This document shows positions 33,193-44,200 of a stretch of 64,000 nucleotides of DNA, one piece after another. Position 1 is the stretch's first letter. The number at the start of each line of letters is the position of its first letter. A program made the position numbers and the translations under genes. The stretch spans positions 5,001 through 69,000 of the forward strand of contig JAOTON010001048.1 of NCBI GenBank assembly GCA_034440635.1, read 5' to 3'. Under the pieces are notes generated by a model. It had not been told where the DNA came from, did no database searches, and saw nothing but the letters and a program-made list of their open reading frames with translations. Source of the DNA: Lepas anatifera. Taxonomy: Eukaryota; Arthropoda; Thecostraca; Lepadidae.

Positions 33193-33364
33193 TGAAGTAA
33201 AAGAGTGATTTGCCTTTCAGGTATATTAGGCTTTATCTAACTCATTTCGACAGCATCTGAAACAGATGGTGTGGCAATATTACCCGCATGCAAGCCTGGC
33301 GTGTAGCACAATTTACACACCCCAATATATGCAAGCCAAGCACAGAAACACACAGATTACCACA
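33193..33364 (-). repeat. 5' LTR of the gypsy-like element
   Basis: 172 bp in minus orientation, beginning TGTGGTAATCTGTG and ending CTTTTACTTCA. It holds the 15-nt block complementary to the primer-binding site. If transcription starts there, U3 is ~118 nt and R-U5 ~54 nt. Confidence 0.95.
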
Positions 33365-33369
33365 CCTAT

Positions 33370-34660
33370 ATAGTTATTGTTGGAGAAGAAAACATCCTGT
33401 GTGCTAGGCCATTCATTCATATAGTTAGTTAGTTGCGGAGACAGACGTTAGGAGGCATAGCCTGTTGAGTCTGATCCAGACAGTCTCAGAACATAGGACG
33501 TGACATTGCCTACAGGAACCTGAAAGGATGCCTGGGAAAAACACCATACAGCCAGACAGACACACACACGCACACACATTCACATAAACAGCCCATTTCC
33601 CACTCTCCAAAGGGCACACTCACAATCAAAATCAGAACACCTCACACCCGTAAACCAGCTGGGTGTCGCGCTTTGAAGAGCAGGGGCAGCCAATAGGTCT
33701 GCCGCTCGGTCCCTGCCGTGTCCCTGCCGTGTCCCAATGCTACCATTTCCACTGTACAAGCTCCTGTCTTAATCAGTAGCCGGAATCGTGTACATCAGGC
33801 TGGCCCAATGCATGTCGAGCCTGGATTTAAAAGTGCATTTTATAGTCTTGTGAATATTGGAGCAAAGTTTCATAGAAATTAACTAATTTATTTTTTATTA
33901 ATTATCTGTATTAAGCAGAAATAAAATGTGAATTTGTGAATGGCATTATATCTCATTGGTCAATCCCTCAATATTGGGTGGGCGTGCATGCATGCACGCT
34001 CAAATGTATTTGTATGGTTCCAAACCAGTGTTGTAAAGAGACGTGCCAATACCTTCATGGTTCGTATTGTTGGAAACCAGGGAATGAGATAGTGGGTAAT
34101 AAGGGGATGGAAATGGCCGTGCGGCCGGATGCTGGTGGTGTCGCTGTTTGGGCCGGCATTGGGTGAACCGCTGTGAACCGCTGAGGCCCTGGGGGCCCCC
34201 CTCCCGCCAATAGCAGCTTAACTATCCACGCGAGTGGCGGGACAGGGTTGTGTTGCCTCCCCGTGTTCCCGAAGGTCTTCACCGTGTCACCACGAGACGG
34301 GACGTGCTCGCCCAGCTTGTTCAGATTGGGGCATACTTGTGAGCTTTAGGGGCCTGCCCCGATTGCATTGCTTTGCTTATGCTCGTTTTACTGTAGTGTC
34401 ATGTATTAGTATTAACATATGTCGATGGATTTAAATGGAGTGTCTGCGAGGGTACAGTTTCAAAATGTATACCAATGCTACAAGAATGCATAGCCTATTT
34501 ATGTGTAATATTTTGATAAGAAACAAAAAATGCAATGAAATGAGCCCCATTTATTAATGTGTAATGACAATGGTCAGAATACACAAACAGGGAGGGTGAC
34601 ATGTAGTGGAAATTAATCATGTTTAAGGTTGAAAGACAAGTATGACGGAAAAGAAGCCCA
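33370..34660. other. Intergenic DNA without assigned genes
   Basis: No conserved frame. It contains CA-rich and CCCTGCCGTGT repeats near 33700-33735 and a GC-rich patch near 34110-34330. No transposon ends recognised. Confidence 0.45.
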
Positions 34661-34676
34661 TGGCTCTTATGACCCA

Positions 34677-35036
34677 CCAGCCTGCAAAGTATGGCAGCAG
34701 GCCAGACGAGTCGCACCAGCCATCCAAAATTATCGCACCACCAGCCTAAAAAATCACACCAATCTGTCATATACCAGGGAGAAAAACGCACACATTCCTA
34801 CCCACACTATGCAATACTACCTCTGTTATTAGTTAGTTAAGGACTTTTTATAAGGCCCCCTCCTGTGTCTTCATAACTATTCGGCCATTATTTTTTTTTT
34901 GGTTTTCAGTGTCACCTTCCTCGCACCAGTCTTGTAAATTTGCACCAGGTTGATAAAATTCACACCACTTGCTCCTGTCTCCAAGGGCACTCACACTGAC
35001 GAGATCTCATCGAAAATGTCATACTTTGCACACTGC
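34677..35036. mobile_element. CCAGTCTGC-family MITE, copy 2
   Basis: It begins CCAGCCTGCAAAGTATGGCA and ends TGTCATACTTTGCACACTGC, with a perfect octamer duplication ATGACCCA (34669-34676, 35037-35044). It is 360 bp and non-coding, with GCACCA subterminal repeats. Confidence 0.9.
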
Positions 35037-35078
35037 ATGACCCACCTTAGCTTGGAAACAGTGGGCGCATACCATGAT

Positions 35079-35441
35079 CCAGTCTGCAAAGTATGGCATC
35101 ACGCCAGACGAGCTGCACCAGCCATCTCAAATTCGAGCTCAAATTTGCACTGCCAGCCATCTAAAATTTGTACCAATCGACAATACACCGGGGAGAAAAA
35201 AGCAACCATCCTTACCCATACGATGCAATGCTACCTCCCTTATTATTTGTTTATTCTTATAAGGCCCGCCTTTCGTGTCTTTATAACCATTCTTTATTTA
35301 TTTGTTAGGTTTTAGCGTTACCTCCCTGGCACCAGTTTTGCAAATTCGCATCAGGTCATGAAATTTGCAGCATTCGCATCTGTCTCCAAAGGCACTCACA
35401 CCAACGGGATCTTGTTGAAAGTGTCATACTTTACACACAGG
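35079..35441. mobile_element. CCAGTCTGC-family MITE, copy 3
   Basis: It begins CCAGTCTGCAAAGTATGGCA; the right end GTCATACTTTACACACAGG is a diverged inverted repeat. The octamers ACCATGAT and ACCATGAG flank it (7 of 8). It lies 42 bp from copy 2 in the same orientation, each with its own duplication, so these are two independent insertions. Confidence 0.85.
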
Positions 35442-35449
35442 ACCATGAG

Positions 35450-36298
35450 CAGACCGGAAAGTGATGGATAGTATTAAAGTTCAATGATTCTGCATCCCTA
35501 AGGTCAGTACTCGAACATCCATTCAAGCTAGAACCACTGATTATTGGAACTCATTGGACGATTCATTGGAAGACAGTACAATTTTGAGATGTTTGATAGG
35601 TCAGGCTGGGTCACGCTCGGCTCATTACCCTCAGTTCTTTGCTGTGCCCTCCAATCGCTTCCATTCTTTTGGTTTGGTTTTGACAACAAATACGGTGCAT
35701 ATGACCTTAAACAAAATCTCAACCGGCTCAGTAGAAAATTTGGGGCGCCAGGTGTTTCTAGGGGTAATTATCGTTACTTGGGTCTGGCGGGCGAGGGCTA
35801 AAGAGCATGACACAAGCAGTGGTGTTCGTTTGCGGTGCCCTCCAATGATGATGCGCTCGGTAAAGCCTTGTCAACTCGATCATCTTCACCACCGCGCTAG
35901 ATTGACAGGGAGTGGCCAACGGCTGTAATTTGGCTTCTCTTCTGGGGAAGGGGCTGTGCCAGTGTGAGCAGTGGAGAGGGTAGGGATCAGACACTCAGCC
36001 CGGTTTCTGCTGGGCGGTCGTACGTCGCCCGCCGAGCGCTGACGTCGTAGGGCGATGGGGGGGGGTCTGTCACATCTGCTGTTGTTTCACCTGGATTAAC
36101 ATCACGTCATCGTTCTCATAATGCATCGGTTCTCTGCTTTTACTCCCCGGATGCTGAATGTGATGTTAAATGCTCCTGCCGTTGCGGCGGAGGGAGTCCG
36201 AAAAACACCCTGGAGCGTTTCTAAGGGCTTTTATGGTTTGCTGCCACCATCTTGCAAGCATTTGCTGCCACAGTTTTAAGCCATCATAAGTGCTGCTT
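35450..36298. other. Intergenic DNA without assigned genes
   Basis: No conserved coding similarity. There is a GC-rich patch with a G run near 36055-36065. No element ends recognised. Confidence 0.45.
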
Positions 36299-36508
36299 AT
36301 TTATTTTATTTTATTTTATTAGGGCCACTCCCAACAGGCACACTTGCCGAATTACAAGGGAGTATTGGCGTGGGTGTTTAAGGATCCTCTCCACCGGGTC
36401 AGATCGGACACGGAAGGCGGTTTCCCGCCGTGGGGATTGAAACCACGTTAATCCATGCTATCCGATCCGTAGACTGGCAACGTAGCCACTAGGCCACCCC
36501 GGCCCCTG
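36299..36508 (-). mobile_element. tRNA-derived SINE with (TAAAA)n tail
   Basis: Read on the minus strand it starts GGGGCCGGGGTGGCCTAGTG (box A, TGGCCTAGTGG). A box-B-like GTTTCAATCCCC follows ~50 bp later, and it ends in an AATAAAATAAAAT tail at 36299-36320. A pol III promoter at one end and a simple A-rich tail at the other is the SINE layout. Confidence 0.75.
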
Positions 36509-36940
36509 GTAGGCTTGTGGAGGTAAAGGGTGGATATTAAAAATAGTGTTACCCTTGGATCACTCTTTGCTGGAAACCCATTCTTATGATGAGTGTGAAG
36601 CAAGGTATGCTCAGAAGAAAACATTTTGTGAAGTAGTCATTTTGCTTAATCAGGCCCATCATTGACTGTACTGGTGGCTGGATTGCTAATATTAATGCCA
36701 ATTGCTATATTACTATTAATGTCAATTAGCAATTGCTAGTTGCAGGATATTAAGGCCACTCCCGGTCAATCCGACGCGGTGGTAAAGATGATTGCTGGTG
36801 CACCATAGATTATCAAATATTTAAGCAATTTTCAGAAACTGTATTTCTTAATTAACTAGGGAAAAATTGGTGTCCATTGACTAGGACTAACCAAAAAAAC
36901 TGGCAAAACACTGAAGGAACAAATTCTAGAAACCTTTTAA

Positions 36941-37764
36941 CAGACGCATTGACGGGGGTCTGAGCCACCTTCGCTTTGACAGGGGGTGGATACTCGCCCC
37001 CCCGCCCCTAAGATCTCGAGAACCAAGGTAGGTAGCGAAAAACGGTAAACGGTGTTGGGTAGCCCATCCACTTCTCCGTCGAAAATGTTTGGACCATTTT
37101 TTTCAGGTCACATTTAAGGTCACGAGAGGTCAAAACATGCCGTCATAGGGATAACATGTAAATGAAGGTTCTCGGCCATTGCATCTGAACAAGTAAAGAT
37201 AGAGCAAAATGACTCGAACTACATGAATCTTCGCAGCAAGCCGAATCGAATGATATATAATTTGACCTTGCTAGGTCAAATCAAGGATTTGACCTGACCT
37301 GAGGTCAGGTTAAGGTCAAATTATATAAAAATGAAGAGGCGAGTCTAATGCAGCAAAAATAAACGCTGTATCACCATCCCGTTACTGAGTTATTAAGTCA
37401 AAACCATTTTTCCTATGTATTATTTATTTCCAATGGAGAGGTCATGGCTCGTACCTGACCTTAGGTCATCGATATCAAAAGTACCGGAACGTATGTTAGA
37501 GAACTCGGTGGGCCCATTATGTGATATGAGTTTCAATCGGATAAGTTCACTCTGTTCGACTTATGCCATCTTAAACTTGTTTTGAGGTCAGGTCACTTGA
37601 CCTGTACTGGTGACTTGACCTGAGATGACCTAACCTTAAAATTTTCACAGAAGTTGTAAGAATGATGAGGGAAAAGACATGCCAAGTACGGCGGCGCTGC
37701 GCGCCGCCGTTTTTATGCTATCTCCGAAAAACGGGTGGGTACCCGCCCCCGTCAATGCGCGTGT
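36941..37764. mobile_element. TTAA-type non-autonomous element with CGCATTGACGGGGG ends
   Basis: The inverted ends share CGCATTGACGGGGG (left near 36945, right as CCCCCGTCAATGCG near 37747-37760), with TTAA at 36937-36940 and a degraded TCAA on the right. The body is rich in AGGTCA/TGACCT pairs such as TGACCTGAGGTCA. A GC hairpin CGGCGGCGCTGCGCGCCGCC lies near the right end. The internal sequence is related to the piggyBac-like copies at 12504, 44054 and 63201. Confidence 0.7.
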
Positions 37765-38435
37765 CAACAGTGAAACGGCGTATAATGTTGATATGTATAT
37801 TTTTATATTGTATCAGGCATGGGAAAATGATACTTGGGTAGGGCACGAATTCTTACGCAGTGGTTTTCCAGACAATTATGAATTTTTCCACCGTGCGCCA
37901 CACAATAACATTTACGTAATGCTAGAAACCCGTGGAATTTTTACGCATGCCCGTAAATATCAAGTAAATACAATCTACTTATACATGTTTTATTTTTCCT
38001 CGAAAATTCTGTAACACTTTCCACAGAACCATTCATCAATCAAATAACATGTTCATCAATCTTTAACACTGTTGGAAGCTCCCCACGATTTCAAAGTAGC
38101 CCCATCTTACGTTACGGATTTTTTACACTTTATACCCAAAAGTCTAGGGGAAACGTAGAGGACTTCGACTGGTTCGCCCTGAATGTTTTGATGACGATGC
38201 TGCCGCTCTGCTCTGTCCACATGTTTACGTTGTGGACTCTGGGGTGGAAAACTTATGCATTTGGCCAAAACTTTCAAATTTTACGCCGTGGTTTCTCGGC
38301 GCAAATCATCTTTATTTCCCCCTGGTATCAGGTTCTATTTTCTAACCCATTCTGGGCTCCTTTCCTCACCTGGATATGAATGCATTTCCCACAGACTGAG
38401 GCTGGAATCTGTTCTAAAAAGCTCTCAGTACCAGG

Positions 38436-40825
38436 ATGGAGGAACCTATACGTGTCGGAATCATCACTGGTAAGTACCTAACGAGCTTGCTCTTGCAGTA
38501 AGGTTGTCTTACCATGGTGCAGCTTAATCCATTGTGCCACATGATCAGTGGCGGATCCAGGGGGGAGTGTTTCCCCAAAAGGAAAGGCTCGGGACAAAAC
38601 TATGTTTTGCCTCCCTCCCCAGCTGTCGACTTCAGTTTTTCCCTGACTCCTTTTTAGTGCAAGGTTTTAGTGCTTCAACGCTCAACTTCAAACAGAACCA
38701 GTCAACTCAAGTGTAAACATTGGGCCCTGGATAGCAAAAGAAGCGTCTTGCGGTCACAATGTTTGACCCTGCGACTTTTTTTTTGCTTATCGACTTTTGG
38801 TTTACCCTCAAAACCTACCGTCTAGTTAAATTGTGGCATAATCTCACTGCGTGACTTTGTTTTTGCTTTTTAACTTTGGCTTGCCCCCCTCCAAACTTAC
38901 TGGCTAGATCCGCCACTGCACATGGTTATTGGAAATCCATGTTTAATCTCCGCTCCTGCCATTGTGTTTGCACATTTGTGGTCTTCAAGTAATCGTCCAA
39001 AACTGATAAATAAAATGTACAGTTTCGGTCACAACCGTTTTTTTACATCTCTTTGATCTTCCTGAAGAGATGCATCATTGCAGACAAGACAAGACCCGAA
39101 ATTTATTCACTGGTAGTGGTGTTCCAAAATATGAGGTACCAGAAGCAGCATAATTGTACCCTAGACGTATGTATCGGTAAAACGATGGCAATTGGACGTA
39201 TATCCAGCATTTTGAGGACAAAGGGATGTAAATGGATGCTTCCGTATGTGACGTACAAGAACCCGTGGCCCCGCGGTAGTAAGCCATGCGGTAAACCCAC
39301 GTGGCTTACCACCGCGATGACGCGGTTGGTTATGGCGTCATCGTTGGGTGTGGGGGGGGCCTTGGATCAAAGCTGGCCGCTGTAGCCTTTTTCCTCAACT
39401 GCATCCTACCGCGGCAGTAAAGTGGGTAGGAGTGCTTACCTTGACACAGGAGTTTCGCTGATCAATCAGCGCCGTTTTATTGGAACCACGGACTTGATCA
39501 GCCCTTAAATAGATCCACCGGTTCAGTGGCGCCCCCCGACGGCCTCGTCTCTTGTCACCGCATCAGTCTTCGTTTCGCCTGTCCCGAGAAATCGGGATAG
39601 CCTGCGTGTGCACGTGCGTTGCAAATACGCAAGAAATATCGTGGGATCAGTGGATCAATTTCTTTAATCGTACGTGACTTGGTGAGCACGAGCCGTGCAC
39701 AAATGAGCCGGTCCGCCCGACAGTGAGTGACCGGGCGGCAGCCGGCGAGACTGAGGACCTGTCCGGACCGCGCCTGCGCAGTCTGGTGGACGGCGGTCAG
39801 CTCTTTCCCGGCAGGACTGTGCAGCTCAGCGTGGTGCCAGACGAAACGCTGCAGATCCAGGTGAGCTCCCACTGACGACGCGCTGCAGATCCAGGTGAGC
39901 TCCCACTGACGACACGCTGCAGATCCAAGTGAGCTCCCACTGACGACGCGCTGCAGATTCAGGTGAGCTCCTACTACGACGCTGCAGATCCAGGTGAGCT
40001 CCCACTGACGACGCGCTGCAGATTCAGGTGAGCTCCTACTGACGACACGCTACAGATCCAGGTGAGCTCCCACTGACGACACGCTGCAGATTCAGGTGAG
40101 CTCCCTACTGACGACGCGCTGCAGATCCAGGTGAGCTCCCACTGAAGACACGCTGCAGATCCAGGTGAGCTCCCACTGACGACACGCTGCAGATCCAGGT
40201 GAGCTCCCACTGACGACACGCTACATATTCCTGCGAACTGAGCGCAAGCTGCAGATCGTTCTGGGAGATAAAAGAAATAATTTTGTAACGACAGAGAGCA
40301 GGCCATGGCACTTGGTCACAGACGGCAGCAGCCGGTAAACAGCCTGTAGCGTGAATATGCCGTTGTAACTACGATGGCGGCGGGTAGTTAGTTGTTTTCC
40401 GCTGGTTGGCTGATGTTAAGTCGGTGCTGTACTCGAGTGTGTGGTGACGGAGCCATTTGACTGCTGTGCTCTGATGCTTCGGCTTCTGTAACTTAGCTCT
40501 CGGGCCGCTTTGACCTGGTGCTGAATTATGGCGGCGGTCTAAACTGGAGGGCGGGAGGTGTGTTCTGTGGCTGTTATTTGATGCTGCTGCCGCTGTGAGG
40601 GCGGCAACATCAACAATGCGGTGGCCTGCGGCGGCAGAGCGCGCTGACGGAGCTGTGCGGCCGCTGCGACCTGGTGGTGACCAGCGGCGGTACCGGGTTC
40701 GCGCCGCGAGATGTCACCCCGGAGGCGGTGGGGGCGCTGCTGGACCGGCACGCGCCCGGATTGGTGGCTGCCATGCTGCACGGCTCCCTGGCCATCACAC
40801 CGCTGGCCATGCTGTCACGGTAATC

Positions 40826-40907
<82 letters not shown>

Positions 40908-41106
40908 GTCTCTGTCTCTGTCTCTGTCTCTGTCTCTGTCTCTGTCTCTGTCTCTGTCTCTGTCTCTGTCTCTGTCTCTGTCTCTGTCTCTGTCTCTGTC
41001 TCTGTCTCTGTCTCTGTCTCTGTCTCTGTCTCTGTCTCTGTCTCTGTCTCTGTCTCTGTCTCTGTCTCTGTCTCTGTCTCTGTCTCTGTCTCTGTCTCTG
41101 TCTCTG

Positions 41107-41201
<95 letters not shown>

Positions 41202-44200
41202 AACTGTGGCTTTGATGACCTGATGTGGCACTTCTTTGAATAGGGGAAAGTGACTTGATTACGCATACGGTTATCTTACTCGGTGATCTTTTGTGCTTCG
41301 TCGTAAGGCTGCGTGGACCCTGCCTCCGGGGTGATTTCAATGGCGATTTTTTAAACGTTGTTACGAATGTCGTGAAAAATTTCGTCTCAATGCCGCCATT
41401 TTAGTTTGTCTGCTCCGCAGCCCGCTGTCAGTGTTATCTCAGTGGCTCCCCTGTTGGTGGCAGTGTTATCTCAGTGGCTCCCTGTCGTGTGTTTATCTAT
41501 GGCTTGTTATATTCTGTCGTTTATTTGTTTAGGTCGGGAGTTGTGCAGTGGCTCCCCTGTCGGTGGCAGTGTTATCTCAGTGGCTCCCCTGTCGGTGGCA
41601 GTGTTATCCCAGTGACGCCGCCGCCTGCTCCGGCAGCCCTGCGGCGGGTGCGATTGGCCGCTGTGTGGTGGCCACACTCCCGGGAAGTCCGCGCGGAGCC
41701 GAGCAGTGTCTGCGCCTGCTGGCTCCGGGTGTGCGGCACGCCACTGATCTGCTGAGGGAGCGGCTGCCGGCGGTGCGTGCCACCCACGCGTCTCAGGACA
41801 CGCCCCAGCAGCACGCTGGCGGCTGTCAGCACACCGTCCAGTCCAAGGTGAGGCGACCGCCCACTTCGCCCCGGGTTATTAGTGGCTTCTGGGTGGGCGT
41901 GCCCACAGTGAGGCCTGGAAGCGCCGGAGGAGCGAATGCAAGGCACCAGTGATACACCCTGGGGAAGCCAGTGATCTAGAGGTGGTTCGCAAACGGTGAG
42001 GGCGCCCACAGTCGTGGGAGGTCCGGTGGAGCACAAACAAGGCACTGATGATATACCATGGGAACAAAAGTGGTATAGAGCTGGTTGTCAAAGGGTGGGG
42101 AGGGAGGATTGTCCACACGGTGAGATGTAGGGGGGGAGTCAGTGGAGTTTACCGGGCGCTCCCTCGTTGAAGTGTATTCAGTGGAAATCGCCTCCGCTTC
42201 ACGCTCTTAGAATAGTCGCCCTCTACACTCAGTGATCTGCTCTGTTGGTAATGATGGGTTTGGGTCAAGGAGCCTGATCGGCCACCTTTTCTACTGTGGC
42301 AAACAATACATGTACGTGAACATAAACCAGTGAACCGGCCCCTGCCGGCTGCGGGCTCTTGTGCACTGGCCGTGCTTCTGCCCACTGCCAATCATGCCTG
42401 ATGGCCGCTCACTGCCGCTGCTGTCGACTGCCCCACGCCGGAGTATTGGGCGCAGTGTGTGAATTGGGGTGTTGACATGGTTTGTACCTCAGCTTCGTCA
42501 CTGAATACTCAGTGGCATGCCCTCGGTGTTGTCGTGGAACCAAGTTCAGCAAGTTCCATTGACTATCCCTGACCTCCACCTCCGTCCCGACTCAAAGGCA
42601 TTTTCTCCCAAAGTAATGAATCTAAACTAACCTTGATTTTTTTCTGAAAACGTATTTGAAGTTCTCATGGTAAAAAATATGCTGAAATATTAAGACACTC
42701 TGTAAAATATACTATATACACACATATACACACTATAACATTATACAATTTACACTTTAAACAGCATAATCGTCTTCCTCCTCCTCTACCATATATTTTC
42801 TCTCCATAGGCTTCCAGAGTTTCTTCACTGGGATGAACCGTAAATTGTTCTCCCTTTACGAGGACGCTGGTTTGCCCGGGTGGATACTTTGCTGCCTGAA
42901 TGTACTCTTTAGAGCTGTGTGGCCCGCCGAGCCGTCTGCGCCTTATACAGTCCGATGGTTGGCCCGCAGGTGGATGTCTCGCAAGTCTCGCTGCGGCCTC
43001 GCGAGTCGCCCTACCCCGCCATCAGCATGAAGGAGGCCGAACGGATCATTGCCGAACAATGTGTCGGCACTCCATGTGAACCAGAAACCATCGACGTGAA
43101 GTGAGTCACGGCGTGTTGGTGGTTCCTCTTGTTTGTTTGCACCGTGATTAGGTAGGGTAAGCATCATCGAACTGAAAGAACTGGTACTTGGAGGTCGTCC
43201 ATAAGTTACGTAACGCAAAAGGCGTGCGGAAGTCACCCACAGCGTCATCAAACATTACACATGGATTTCAAAAATGGGGAAAGGGGTGGTCAAAACACCA
43301 AATTTATGCGTTGCGTAATATACAGACGACCTCTTATCAGCAGATGGGGATTTTGATAAGGGGATCGCGAAGGCCAGCCCGCCTCCCTCAGACACCAGGA
43401 ACACCCACCACCAGAGTCCTGTGTCCCCAGCCTATGGTTACCACATTTCAGTTTGTGCATTTGTCTAAGGTGGTATGGTTTTTGTGACTTCTCTGTAATT
43501 ATCGGCCGGTTTCTCCCACACCACCTATGTTCCAGACTTACGATAGGCAAAAGCAGACAATCGAACAAAGTGACGGCTCGTCAAAACTCCGGTAAAACAC
43601 CTGAAAAACTTTGTCGTAACGTAGGAGAACCTGAAATGCAGTCAAGAATTGACTTAGTTTGTGCCACTGTGCTCCACAGGGACGCGTTGAACCGCGTAAC
43701 CGCGACGGCCGTATGCGCGGAGACGGCGCTGCCACCTTTCCGAGCGTCCGTGAAGGACGGCTACGCAGTTCTCTCCACAGATGGCGCTGGTATCAGGCGT
43801 GTGCTCGGCGTCTCAAATGCTGGCGAATCATTTTCTGCCAATGATAGCAGCGAGGAGAAGGTAATATTTTGATGGGTTTCCAGCAAAGTTCCAGTCGACA
43901 CCTGGGCTATTCATAACAATGGTTTTGGGGCCCAGCTCACGGTGAAAGCGCGTGCATTTTGTTTCTGATCCTCATTAATTAAGACGTGCACTTTTATGTC
44001 CTGCTTTCCGTGTTTCCTTCGACCCTGTAGAACATACTACTAAAGCAACTTAACCCTCGCCCCGGTGGGGGTGTTTGAACACACCCATCGGGTTTTTTTC
44101 TGCAGGAACGAAAAAACGGCGGCGTGAAGCGCTGCCGTACTTTGCACCTTATCCTTAATCAATTCCGCGACTTTCCCCAAAATTTTAAGGTTGGGTCATC

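Larger units (their letters stand above)
28257..33364 (-). mobile_element. Full-length Ty3/gypsy-like LTR retrotransposon (mutated)
   Basis: A complete 5.1 kb element on the minus strand. Its two 172-bp LTRs (TG...CA) differ at 3 positions, and a perfect 5-bp target duplication CCTAT flanks it (28252-28256, 33365-33369). Order from the 5' end: LTR, primer site, gag with zinc knuckles, protease, reverse transcriptase, RNase H, integrase, purine tract, LTR. Protease before RT and integrase last is the Ty3/gypsy order. The reading frame is broken at several points, so this copy cannot make a full polyprotein. The low LTR divergence indicates recent insertion; some breaks could be assembly errors. 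Confidence 0.95.

Noticed and set aside
40595..41266. Ser/Leu, Cys/Leu, Arg/Glu and Arg/Asp repeat ORFs
   Set aside because: Translations of the TC and TGTCTC microsatellite.
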